Shown here: positions 6,735 to 11,939 of the stretch, in pieces
Layout: every line of letters begins with the position of its first letter
Position numbering within the stretch: the stretch's first letter is position 1
From: CBFHWY01 sp965659675
GTDB taxonomy: Bacteria; Bacteroidota; Bacteroidia; Flavobacteriales_G; Salibacteraceae
Reading direction: 5' to 3'
Assembly: GCA_965659675.1 (NCBI GenBank)
Contig: CBFHWY010000083.1
Span: forward strand, 1-11,939
Length of the DNA: 11,939 nucleotides
Translations under genes and position numbers: made by a program
The notes under the pieces: model-generated
What the model was told of the DNA's origin: nothing
Seen by the model: only the letters and a program-made list of their open reading frames with translations
The model's database searches: none

Positions 6735-7654
6735 GAGGCAAGGATCTCCCCTAACACCTCCCGATAAGAATGAGATACATGCATGACTTTGCGAACTTCC
6801 TCATTCTTTTGTAGCTCGCGATGCACTTCAGGTAAACGATAGAAAGGAATAGCAGCATGAATATGATGTTCGATGTGGTAAGACACATGGTTTGGTACCA
6901 GAAATATCCTCGACAATAAACCGTGTATGGTTGTGCGGATCTGAAACTCTGGCTTCTTTCCTTCTATACCAGAATGTTCTGCCAATCGCCGTAGCTTATT
7001 GGCAAATTGGGTCCAGGTCATAAAGGGAATGATCCAATAGAGGAACATCTGCTTCCAAAGGCCCAGAGCTATAAATGAAGCGATGACCAAGAGGTAAAAC
7101 AACACACGTGCGATACTATACCACAGGGGCGCTGGCTTCTTCTTTTCTACTACTGGCCTGGTGTACATCACCCGGAAGGTATCGATGATGCCCAAACCCA
7201 GGAGTTGTGCGAACATGATGCGAGTGAACTTCCACTTTGAAAGTGGAAAGCTCCAGTTATCATCTGCTTTTCCGATATAATCAGGGTCTTTCTCTGTATT
7301 CAACCATTTGTGATGGGCTAAATGTTTCGCGCGGTAGGTGCGCAATGAAATGAACAATGGCCAGGAACAGAGCACATCTCCAAAGAAGTCGTTCACTTTC
7401 TTGTTTGGATGGATCAGTCCATGCGTCGCCTCGTGCATCAGTATGCCCAATCCGAGCAGCCTCCCTCCTATCAGCGCCCAAATCACAAGGTATAATGGCC
7501 AGGAAAAGTTCAGCTCACAGAAAACCGCCGCGCCGATAATTATGGTCCATTCCAGGATCACATGAGCAATACCCCTATGAGCACTTACCTGAAGAAAAGA
7601 CTTCAGTTTGTGTTTAGGAATTAGTCGGATGATATCGGAATAACTGCTAAGCAT
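6731..7654 (-). CDS. Membrane fatty acid desaturase family protein
   Basis: A 307-residue integral membrane di-iron enzyme of the FA_desaturase family. It inserts a double bond in an acyl chain or hydroxylates a lipid-like substrate. The histidine boxes that bind the two irons are complete: HEATH (74-78), HLAHH (111-115) and HIEHH (260-264), plus His227 in EHSG. Hydrophobic segments lie at about 32-68, 92-104 and 180-215. Length is typical for short bacterial desaturases. The exact substrate cannot be read from the sequence. The electron donor is not encoded nearby. It starts 16 bp after a perfect -7 box. Its stop shares TTAA (6731-6734) with the convergent T9SS cargo gene. The octamer repeat module lies upstream of its promoter. 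Confidence 0.9.
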   Translation of the reverse strand: MLSSYSDIIRLIPKHKLKSFLQVSAHRGIAHVILEWTIIIGAAVFCELNFSWPLYLVIWALIGGRLLGLGILMHEATHGLIHPNKKVNDFFGDVLCSWPLFISLRTYRAKHLAHHKWLNTEKDPDYIGKADDNWSFPLSKWKFTRIMFAQLLGLGIIDTFRVMYTRPVVEKKKPAPLWYSIARVLFYLLVIASFIALGLWKQMFLYWIIPFMTWTQFANKLRRLAEHSGIEGKKPEFQIRTTIHGLLSRIFLVPNHVSYHIEHHIHAAIPFYRLPEVHRELQKNEEVRKVMHVSHSYREVLGEILAS

Positions 7655-7670
7655 CTCATTTGGACTTCCT

Positions 7671-7678
7671 CAAATTTA
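7671..7678 (-). promoter_or_regulatory. -7 promoter element of the desaturase gene
   Basis: Read on the minus strand this is TAAATTTG, an exact TAnnTTTG match 16 bp upstream of the ATG at 7654, implying a leader of about 10 nt. No clear -33 TTG is seen. Confidence 0.5.
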
Positions 7679-7733
7679 GCTTTTTGTGGGATAGCTGTTT
7701 ATTGTGTTGAAGAGAGCTTGGAAGTCAGAGGCT

Positions 7734-7950
7734 AGGATCTAGAGGCTAGAGTTCAGGGTCTGTAGGTCTGGTGGTCTGGTGGTCTGGTGGTCTGGTGGTC
7801 TGGTGGTCCGGTGGTCTGGTGGTTCGAAAGTCTGGGTGTCCGAAAGTCTGGGTGTCCGAAAGTCTGGGTGTCCGAAAGTCTGGGTGTCCGAAAGTCTGGG
7901 TGTCCGAAAGTCTGGGTGTCCGAAAGTAAGAGGTTTTAATTATGAATAAA
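7734..7950. repeat. Composite tandem-repeat module, copy 1 (octamers plus 16-mers)
   Basis: The leader aggatctagaggctagag (7734-7751) and tcagggtctgtaggtc (7753-7768) is followed by seven octamers ggtctggt (7765-7820; one has C for T). Next are six identical 16-bp units cgaaagtctgggtgtc (7825-7920) plus a partial seventh, and then the trailer ggttttaat (7932-7940) and TATGAATAAA. The same leader and trailer bound a second copy at 11689-11863, with different numbers of internal units. The reverse strand has an open frame of 69 codons through the array, but its repetitive product has no sign of being real. Confidence 0.95.
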
Positions 7951-7961
7951 TTCATGAAACA

Positions 7962-8052
7962 GCTTGAGGCTTGAGGCTTGCAGCTTGAGGCTTGCAGCTT
8001 GAGGCTTGTAGCTTGCAGCTTGTGGCTTGCAGCTTGAGGCTTGCAGCTTGAG
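7962..8052. repeat. Heptamer tandem array gcttgNN
   Basis: Thirteen consecutive 7-bp units start at 7962, mostly alternating gcttgag and gcttgca, with variants gcttgta and gcttgtg. The alternation gives a higher-order 14-bp period. A short second heptamer run (cattcta, cattтta-type, cattctg) occurs at 8088-8108. The array lies between the repeat module and the 3' end of the transporter gene; no gene is seen in the interval. Confidence 0.93.
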
Positions 8053-8138
8053 GCCCTCCTCCGCCATCAGGCCACTTCTAAATTCATCATTCTACATTTT
8101 ACATTCTGCGGTTCAAAATGCCTGTAACATGCAACCAT

Positions 8139-9491
8139 CTATTCCGGCTCCACAAAAGCAGGGGCCTTCTCCACATCCTCAGCTCCATGGGCTAGTGCCT
8201 TTAGCTTGTTCACGAAAATGAGAATGAGTATGCCGAGTATGAGGGTAAAGACCGTGATCCCAGTAAAGATCGCCATCTCACCGGCATCTTGTGCGGCTTC
8301 CCCTAAAAGACCTGCGAGCTTGTTACCTAGCCCGGTGATCGCAAAGTAGGTACCCATCATCAAACTGGCATATTTCATAGGGGCAAGTTTGGTAATGAAG
8401 GACAAAGCCACAGGAGAAATACTCAGCTCGGCTACAACATGTAGGAAATAAGATAAGAAGAGCCAGTATACTGGGGCTTTATTCAAGGCTGATTCTGATA
8501 CTTCATAGGCAGCTGCCATGAGTGCGACAAAACCTAAACTCATGATGATCGAACCAATACCCATTTTGAATACGGAGGAAGCTTCCCTCCCACTCTTTCG
8601 CCATTTTACCCAGAACCATGCCATGGGTGCCCCAAGGATCACCACGTAAAGAGCGTGTAAAGACTGAAAGAAACTTGTGGGTATTTCGTAGCCAAATACC
8701 ACCCGATCGATCTTATCTCGTGCATAAAGGTTCATGAGTCCACCTGCCTGTTCATAAGCCGCCCAGAAGACCATCACGATCAAAAAGGCAATAAAGAGCA
8801 CGATCATACGATCCTTTTCGACTTTGCTTAAGGCTTTGTCAAGTAAATGGGAGTGCTCTGCAGAATTCTTTAAGAGGTCTCCAATCCCCTGTAAATATCT
8901 TCCTCCAAAAACATAGACGATCTGACCCAGGATCATACCAAATCCGGCCAGTGAAAAACCAAGATGCCAATCCACTACTTCACCGTAATATCCTACGATC
9001 AAAGGAGCCAGCACCGCACCTATGTTGATCCCAATATAGAAGATGGTGAAACCCGAATCTCGCTTTGGGTCGCCGGGTTTATACAAACTCCCAACCATGG
9101 TGCTGATATTTGGCTTGAGCAGCCCAACTCCAGTAACCAGCAATACCAGGCCCAAATAAAAGAAGAACATACTACTCATCACCAGGGCAAACTGTCCCAG
9201 AATGATGAATACTCCTCCCACCAACACGGATCTTTTTTGTCCGAGCCAGCGATCGGCAATCGCTCCACCTCCAATTCCAGTGAAATACACGAACATGCCA
9301 TACCAGCCGTAAAGTGCCAGGGCCTCTTTGGATGTCCAGCCTAATCCAGGATTGATCTTATCGGTAGTCTCGGCGGTCAGGTATAGAACCAGGATAGCTC
9401 TCATGCCATAGTAAGAGAAACGCTCCCAAAGTTCTGTGAAGAATAAAATGAATAGACCTTTGGGGTGACCAAGCAATGTTTTTTGTTCCAT
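8139..9491 (-). CDS. POT/PTR family proton-dependent peptide transporter
   Basis: A 450-residue major facilitator superfamily protein that imports di- and tripeptides with protons across the inner membrane. The N-terminal signature ExxERFxYYG is intact (ELWERFSYYG, residues 20-29). The second PTR2 signature is also present: GLLKPNISTMVG, then DSGFTIFYIGINIGA, in the fourth to fifth helices. The protein is hydrophobic throughout with about 12 or more membrane helices. ATG at 9491 is preferred over the in-frame TTG at 9500. It lies 17 bp after a perfect -7 box and is divergent from the GreA/GreB-like gene. No terminator is visible after the stop; heptamer repeats follow. Confidence 0.92.
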   Translation of the reverse strand: MEQKTLLGHPKGLFILFFTELWERFSYYGMRAILVLYLTAETTDKINPGLGWTSKEALALYGWYGMFVYFTGIGGGAIADRWLGQKRSVLVGGVFIILGQFALVMSSMFFFYLGLVLLVTGVGLLKPNISTMVGSLYKPGDPKRDSGFTIFYIGINIGAVLAPLIVGYYGEVVDWHLGFSLAGFGMILGQIVYVFGGRYLQGIGDLLKNSAEHSHLLDKALSKVEKDRMIVLFIAFLIVMVFWAAYEQAGGLMNLYARDKIDRVVFGYEIPTSFFQSLHALYVVILGAPMAWFWVKWRKSGREASSVFKMGIGSIIMSLGFVALMAAAYEVSESALNKAPVYWLFLSYFLHVVAELSISPVALSFITKLAPMKYASLMMGTYFAITGLGNKLAGLLGEAAQDAGEMAIFTGITVFTLILGILILIFVNKLKALAHGAEDVEKAPAFVEPE

Positions 9492-9508
9492 TTTTCTCAA
9501 TTGGTGTC

Positions 9509-9516
9509 CAAAGCTA
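9509..9516 (-). promoter_or_regulatory. -7 promoter element of the peptide transporter gene
   Basis: On the minus strand this reads TAGCTTTG, an exact TAnnTTTG match 17 bp upstream of the ATG at 9491. It lies only 36 bp from the divergent -7 box at 9553, so the two promoters overlap in their -33 regions. Confidence 0.55.
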
Positions 9517-9552
9517 TATTTTTCTTTGGGCGGGGAAAACCCAAACCCAGAC

Positions 9553-9560
9553 TACCTTTG
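9553..9560 (+). promoter_or_regulatory. -7 promoter element of the GreA/GreB-like gene
   Basis: TACCTTTG is an exact match to TAnnTTTG. It ends 8 bp before the ATG at 9569, so the transcript would be nearly leaderless. This also argues against the upstream in-frame ATG at 9476, which would lie inside the transporter gene. Confidence 0.55.
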
Positions 9561-9568
9561 TATTTCGC

Positions 9569-10012
9569 ATGAAAGAAAAGATCCATCAATATTGCCTTGA
9601 GTTCATTCGACAAAAACTGCAAGAAAGTGAGCTCAGATTAAGCGATGCAAAGACTTCATTCGAGTCTGAGACCAAAAGCAGCGCTGGTGATAAACACGAA
9701 ACCGGACGTGAAATGGCACGAGAAGAGCTGAGAAAGGTAGAGCTTAATCATGCTGAGTTAATGAGAATCGAACATGAACTAAAAAAGATCAATCCTCAAC
9801 ATCAGCACGACACCGTCAAGCCGGGTAGTTTGATTCGCACTGATAAGAGCCAGTTCTACATTGCGAGTGCGTTGGGGCAAATAAACATTAGTGGGGAAAT
9901 TGTTTTTGTGATCTCTTTACATGCCCCTATTGCTCAGCTAATGCTTGGGAAAACGGTTGGAGACATAGTTCGGTTTAATGGTAAAACACAAAAGATCCTT
10001 GAGGTGAATTAG
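9569..10012 (+). CDS. GreA/GreB-like small protein of Bacteroidota
   Basis: A 147-residue protein of a Bacteroidota family often labelled as GreA/GreB C-terminal-like, and sometimes mislabelled 3-oxoacyl-ACP synthase. Residues 1-75 are a long charged helical region, probably an antiparallel coiled coil. It carries the conserved ETKSSAGDKHETGR segment (34-47) at the position of the hairpin tip. Residues 84-147 form a FKBP-like Gre C-terminal domain with PGSLIRTDKSQFYIA and APIAQLMLGKTVGDIVRF. By analogy it may enter the RNA polymerase secondary channel. The tip lacks the usual paired Asp/Glu of GreA, so cleavage activity is uncertain. ATG at 9569 is chosen because it follows the -7 box and matches the family start (MKEK). 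Confidence 0.82.
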   Translation: MKEKIHQYCLEFIRQKLQESELRLSDAKTSFESETKSSAGDKHETGREMAREELRKVELNHAELMRIEHELKKINPQHQHDTVKPGSLIRTDKSQFYIASALGQINISGEIVFVISLHAPIAQLMLGKTVGDIVRFNGKTQKILEVN

Positions 10013-10037
10013 TGATTGAACCTGGCAAACCAAAATA

Positions 10038-10195
10038 TAAGCTCATAATAATTTCCATATAAGCTCAAATCGTAGCTGATTAGTCCATGTTCAATTAAAC
10101 TTAATGAACTTATTATGCTTTAAGCTCATTATATAAAATTTTTAAGCTCAATTAATTGTATTTTTGCTCTTAAAATGAAGAAATTCATGAGCTTA
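10038..10195. promoter_or_regulatory. Multi-copy TAAGCTCA operator-like sites upstream of the Fic gene
   Basis: Four exact direct copies of TAAGCTCA start at 10038, 10060, 10121 and 10143, and one exact inverted copy (TGAGCTTA) is at 10188-10195. One-mismatch TGAACTTA is at 10105-10112. The direct copies form two pairs, each spaced 22 bp start to start (about two helical turns). The fourth copy lies just upstream of the -7 box of the Fic gene and the inverted copy lies in its leader. The Fic protein carries an N-terminal DNA-binding domain, so autoregulation is the simplest reading; this is inferred. Confidence 0.7.
10159..10166 (+). promoter_or_regulatory. -7 promoter element of the Fic gene
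   Basis: TATTTTTG is an exact TAnnTTTG match 41 bp before the ATG at 10208. It is bracketed by TAAGCTCA at 10143-10150 and the inverted copy at 10188-10195. A protein bound to these sites would block RNA polymerase. Confidence 0.55.
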
Positions 10196-10207
10196 TAATG
10201 CGTGAAT

Positions 10208-11251
10208 ATGGATCCCCTATTAAAATACATCGCTAAGCATCCCGGTAAATCGTCACCAGAGATATTCAGCGCTTTGAGTAAGGAAAATGAGTTTCAGATG
10301 TCCTTTGCTACACTTAAACGAAGGCTCACTCAACTCAAAAAAGATAATCTGATCCAGAGCATTGGAAAAAAGAGAGCAACGACATATTCTCTCAGCCCAG
10401 AATACGAACTGATCAGACCCATTGATATTGAAGAATACTTTAATTCAGAAAATAGGAGTGTCCTGACCAGATTCAACTTTGACTTATTAGCTTCACTGTA
10501 TGAAGCCCAGATCTTCACTAAGGAAGAGCTAGAGGAATTGGAAGAACTACAAGAAGAGTTTGAGGCAAACACCTCAGCGTTAAGCAAAGCGGCATATAAA
10601 CATGAACTTGAGCGCTTGTCTGTTGACCTTACCTGGAAAAGCTCTCAAATTGAAGGAAATACATATAGCCTGCTGGATACAGAATTGTTGCTTAGAGAAC
10701 AAAAAACTGCTGACGGAAAAACCCTTGAAGAAGCGACTATGCTGCTTAACCATAAGAGAGCTATCGACTTTCTGATTGATAATCCAGATTTCTTCAGCGC
10801 GCTAAAACTGCGTGATATTGAGGATATTCATTCTATTTTAGTAGATAAACTTGAGATAAAGTCGGGTATTCGAAAAGAACTGATCGGCATAGGTGGAACA
10901 GACTATAAACCCCTTGATAACGAACATCAGATCAAAGAAGCCCTAAGCGAAACCTGCCGTCTTGTGAACACAAGGGAAAATGTCTTTGAAAAAGCACTGT
11001 TCGTTATGGTCATGATCAGCTACATTCAAGCTTTTATGGATGGCAACAAACGAACTGCACGAATTGTAGCGAACGGAATTTTAATGGCGAACCACTTTTG
11101 CCCAATCTCATTTCGTTCTGTAGATAGCGCTGATTACAAAAAAGCCATGCTCATCTTTTACGAACAGAACAACTTGAGTGCTTTTAAAACGCTATTCATT
11201 GACCAATTTCGTTTCGCGGTTTCAGAATACTTCAGATTGAAGAATGACTAG
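10208..11251 (+). CDS. Fic domain protein with N-terminal winged-helix domain and altered catalytic motif
   Basis: A 347-residue Fic (fido) protein; Fic enzymes usually transfer AMP to target proteins. Residues about 1-65 look like a winged helix-turn-helix (MDPLLKYIAKHPGKSSPEIF and FATLKRRLTQLKKDNLIQSI). A Glu-rich helix spans 105-120. WKSSQIEGN (143-151) fits the class II inhibitory motif (S/T)xxxE(G/N), with Ser145 and Glu149. The Fic core spans about 200-300. Its motif reads IQAFMDGNKRTAR (273-285) where HxFx(D/E)GN(G/K)RxxR is expected: Phe, Asp, Gly, Asn, Arg and Arg are kept, but the catalytic His is Gln274 (codon CAA at 11027-11029). AMPylation is therefore doubtful. The frame is intact, so this is not simple decay. 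ATG at 10208 is preferred; GTG at 10202 is two codons upstream. No partner toxin or antitoxin gene is adjacent. Confidence 0.88.
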   Translation: MDPLLKYIAKHPGKSSPEIFSALSKENEFQMSFATLKRRLTQLKKDNLIQSIGKKRATTYSLSPEYELIRPIDIEEYFNSENRSVLTRFNFDLLASLYEAQIFTKEELEELEELQEEFEANTSALSKAAYKHELERLSVDLTWKSSQIEGNTYSLLDTELLLREQKTADGKTLEEATMLLNHKRAIDFLIDNPDFFSALKLRDIEDIHSILVDKLEIKSGIRKELIGIGGTDYKPLDNEHQIKEALSETCRLVNTRENVFEKALFVMVMISYIQAFMDGNKRTARIVANGILMANHFCPISFRSVDSADYKKAMLIFYEQNNLSAFKTLFIDQFRFAVSEYFRLKND

Positions 11252-11633
11252 GGCTGACCTTTTGCCAGCTTGCGGTATTGTCATCACGTCACTTACCAAC
11301 GGGGGTAAGGGCTTCCTCCCTTCGCTCAGACACTCCTGACTGCGGGTTTACATGCCAAAGACATGGCAGGCACGGCCAGGATCAGAACAATCGGTTTCTC
11401 GCTTGTCCCGATATCTCGGGGAGTGAGACTAAACCTGGTGAGGGCTCGTATCGAGAGAAACAAATGATCTTCTCGATATATCCTCCCTCCGGTCGGACAC
11501 TCGAAGACCAGCTACCGTTTCTCGAGTGGTCGCTGAAAGTGAGTATATCGAGAGAAACAAAGAGTTCTTCCTTTAGCCCGGGTTAGTCAGTTAAACCCTC
11601 CTACGGGGGGTAGACTTGTAGTCTCCCTCTTGC
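11252..11633. repeat. Noncoding, inverted-repeat-rich intergenic DNA
   Basis: No convincing gene is present. A 102-codon open frame at 11278-11586 has a low-complexity Ser/Arg-rich product and runs through the repeats. Structures seen: an exact 15-bp direct repeat ATCGAGAGAAACAAA at 11450-11464 and 11547-11561; inverted repeats TATCGAGA (11449-11456) / TCTCGATA (11471-11478), CACTCGA (11498-11504) / TCGAGTG (11522-11528) and CCCGA/TCGGG (11407-11420); and CCCTCC/GGGGGG near 11597-11611. GCTCAGACAC (11324-11333) is the reverse complement of part of the 19-bp array at the left edge. It looks like a mosaic of dispersed genomic repeats. Confidence 0.6.
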
Positions 11634-11654
11634 GTCTTGTGCCTTGTGCCTTGT
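11634..11654. repeat. Short heptamer run gYcttgt
   Basis: Three 7-bp units (gtcttgt, gccttgt, gccttgt) are followed by a degenerate gcctcct. It has the same period as the gcttgNN array at 7962-8052 and a similar position beside a composite octamer module. Confidence 0.7.
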
Positions 11655-11688
11655 GCCTCCTTTCATTTTTGTCTTGATAATAAGATGC

Positions 11689-11863
11689 AGGATCTAGAGG
11701 CTAGAGGCTAGAGGTCAGGGTCTGTAGGTCCGGTGGTCCGGTGGTCCGGTGGTCCGGTGGTTCGGTGGTCTGGTGGTCTGGTGGTCTGGTGGTCTGGTGG
11801 TCTGGTGGTCTGGTGGTCTGGTGGTCTGGGTGTCCGAAAGTCAAGGTTTTAATCATAAATAAA
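11689..11863. repeat. Composite tandem-repeat module, copy 2
   Basis: The leader is aggatctagaggctagag (11689-11706), then one extra gctagag heptamer and tcagggtctgtaggtc (11715-11730). Twelve octamers follow (11727-11822): four ggtccggt, one ggttcggt and seven ggtctggt. There is only one copy of the 16-mer-type sequence tctgggtgtccgaaagt (11825-11841), then the trailer ggttttaat (11845-11853) and CATAAATAAA. Leader and trailer match the copy at 7734-7950 in the same orientation, while the internal unit counts differ. Confidence 0.95.
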
Positions 11864-11882
11864 GAGACTGTTCAGAAAAGTG

Positions 11883-11920
11883 TGTCATAAGGTTGAACGA
11901 AAAAAGTATACATTATGACA
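11883..11920 (+). promoter_or_regulatory. Inverted repeat covering the putative transposase start codon
   Basis: TGTCATAA (11883-11890) is perfectly complementary to TTATGACA (11913-11920), with a 22-nt loop; the ATG at 11915 lies in the second arm. In RNA transcribed from outside the element this hairpin would mask the first start codon. Function is inferred. Confidence 0.45.
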
Positions 11921-11939
11921 ACAATGAAAAAGAAAGAGA
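11915..11939 (+). CDS. Transposase N-terminus, partial (IS256-like)
   Basis: An open frame begins ATG ACA ACA ATG AAA AAG AAA GAG (MTTMKKKE) and runs off the window edge; an alternative in-frame ATG is at 11924. Only eight codons are visible. The identification rests on the preceding IS end and on the lysine-rich start common in Bacteroidota IS256 transposases. Confidence 0.4.

Larger units (their letters stand above)
11864..11939 (+). mobile_element. Left end of an IS256-like insertion sequence (truncated by window edge)
   Basis: The sequence changes abruptly after the repeat trailer to GAGACTGTTCAGAAAAGTGT followed by GTCA. This resembles the terminal inverted repeats of IS256-family elements, which typically begin with a GAG/GGG-CTGTTCA pattern and contain TGTGTCA. 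An open frame begins about 50 bp in, as expected for the transposase. The boundary is supported by comparison with repeat copy 1, where the trailer continues into unrelated sequence. The right end and target duplication lie outside the window, so the family call is from recognition only. Confidence 0.55.

Noticed and set aside
7757..7927. CRISPR array
   Set aside because: The units are directly adjacent with no unique spacers, and no cas genes are present. The same applies to the arrays at 1-100, 7962-8052 and 11727-11822.
7746..7955. Minus-strand 69-codon open frame through the octamer and 16-mer arrays
   Set aside because: It encodes only a simple repetitive peptide created by arrays whose lengths change freely. 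There is no start context or homologous architecture, and the second module copy has a different composition.
9476..9568. Upstream ATG start for the Gre-like protein
   Set aside because: It would overlap the start of the divergent transporter gene and precede the perfect -7 box. The family starts at MKEK.
10038..10150. Iterons of a replication origin (22-bp spacing)
   Set aside because: The downstream gene is a Fic protein, not a Rep protein, and the surrounding genes are chromosomal. A transcriptional operator explains the position around the -7 box better.
11278..11586. Plus-strand 102-codon open frame after the Fic gene
   Set aside because: It runs across several inverted repeats, has no recognisable domain or -7 box, and its composition is typical of a chance frame in GC-richer repeat DNA.
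11252..11939. Type II toxin-antitoxin pair with the Fic protein as toxin
   Set aside because: No small antitoxin gene lies next to it, the inhibitory motif is internal (class II), and the catalytic His is absent.

Overview
The window is chromosomal DNA from a member of the Bacteroidota, probably a marine Flavobacteriales- or Cytophagales-like lineage. Evidence: two proteins carry type IX secretion (T9SS) C-terminal sorting domains. Several starts are preceded by the Bacteroidota -7 box TAnnTTTG rather than a Shine-Dalgarno sequence. There is a GreA/GreB-like small protein with the Bacteroidota-typical KSSAGDKHETGR segment, and genes are interspersed with short dispersed and tandem repeats.

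Layout from the left. Positions 1-100 are the end of a 19-bp tandem array that closes with a hairpin. A two-gene minus-strand operon follows (102-1237): a CoA-binding protein translationally coupled to an NlpC/P60 cell-wall peptidase with an SH3-like domain. A small DUF3817 membrane protein (1408-1683) converges on a secreted Kelch-type T9SS cargo (1680-3290). Divergent from the latter is a secreted seven-repeat VCBS/FG-GAP propeller protein (3511-4668). A terminator, tRNA-Asp(GTC) with its own -7 box and terminator, and two further strong hairpins fill 4729-5036. A cysteine-rich T9SS cargo (5289-6734) converges on a membrane fatty acid desaturase (6731-7654).

The right part is accessory-like. 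A composite repeat module (conserved leader, octamer array, 16-mer array, conserved trailer) lies at 7734-7950 and occurs again in the same orientation at 11689-11863. Between the copies are a heptamer array, a POT-family peptide/H+ symporter (minus), a divergent GreA/GreB-like protein, and a class-II-like Fic protein with an N-terminal DNA-binding domain. The Fic motif has Gln in place of the catalytic His. Its promoter region contains four direct and one inverted exact copies of TAAGCTCA, which look like operator half-sites. After the Fic gene come about 400 bp of noncoding, inverted-repeat-rich DNA, the second module, and the left end of an IS256-like insertion sequence that abuts the module trailer and runs off the window.

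Functionally the genes do not form one pathway. The clearest candidate for something new is the Fic regulator-like locus: an apparently catalytically dead Fic domain with an intact inhibitory motif, a DNA-binding N-terminus and a multi-site operator. The paired repeat module around it is the second. Both convergent gene pairs in the window share a single TTAA as their stop codons.
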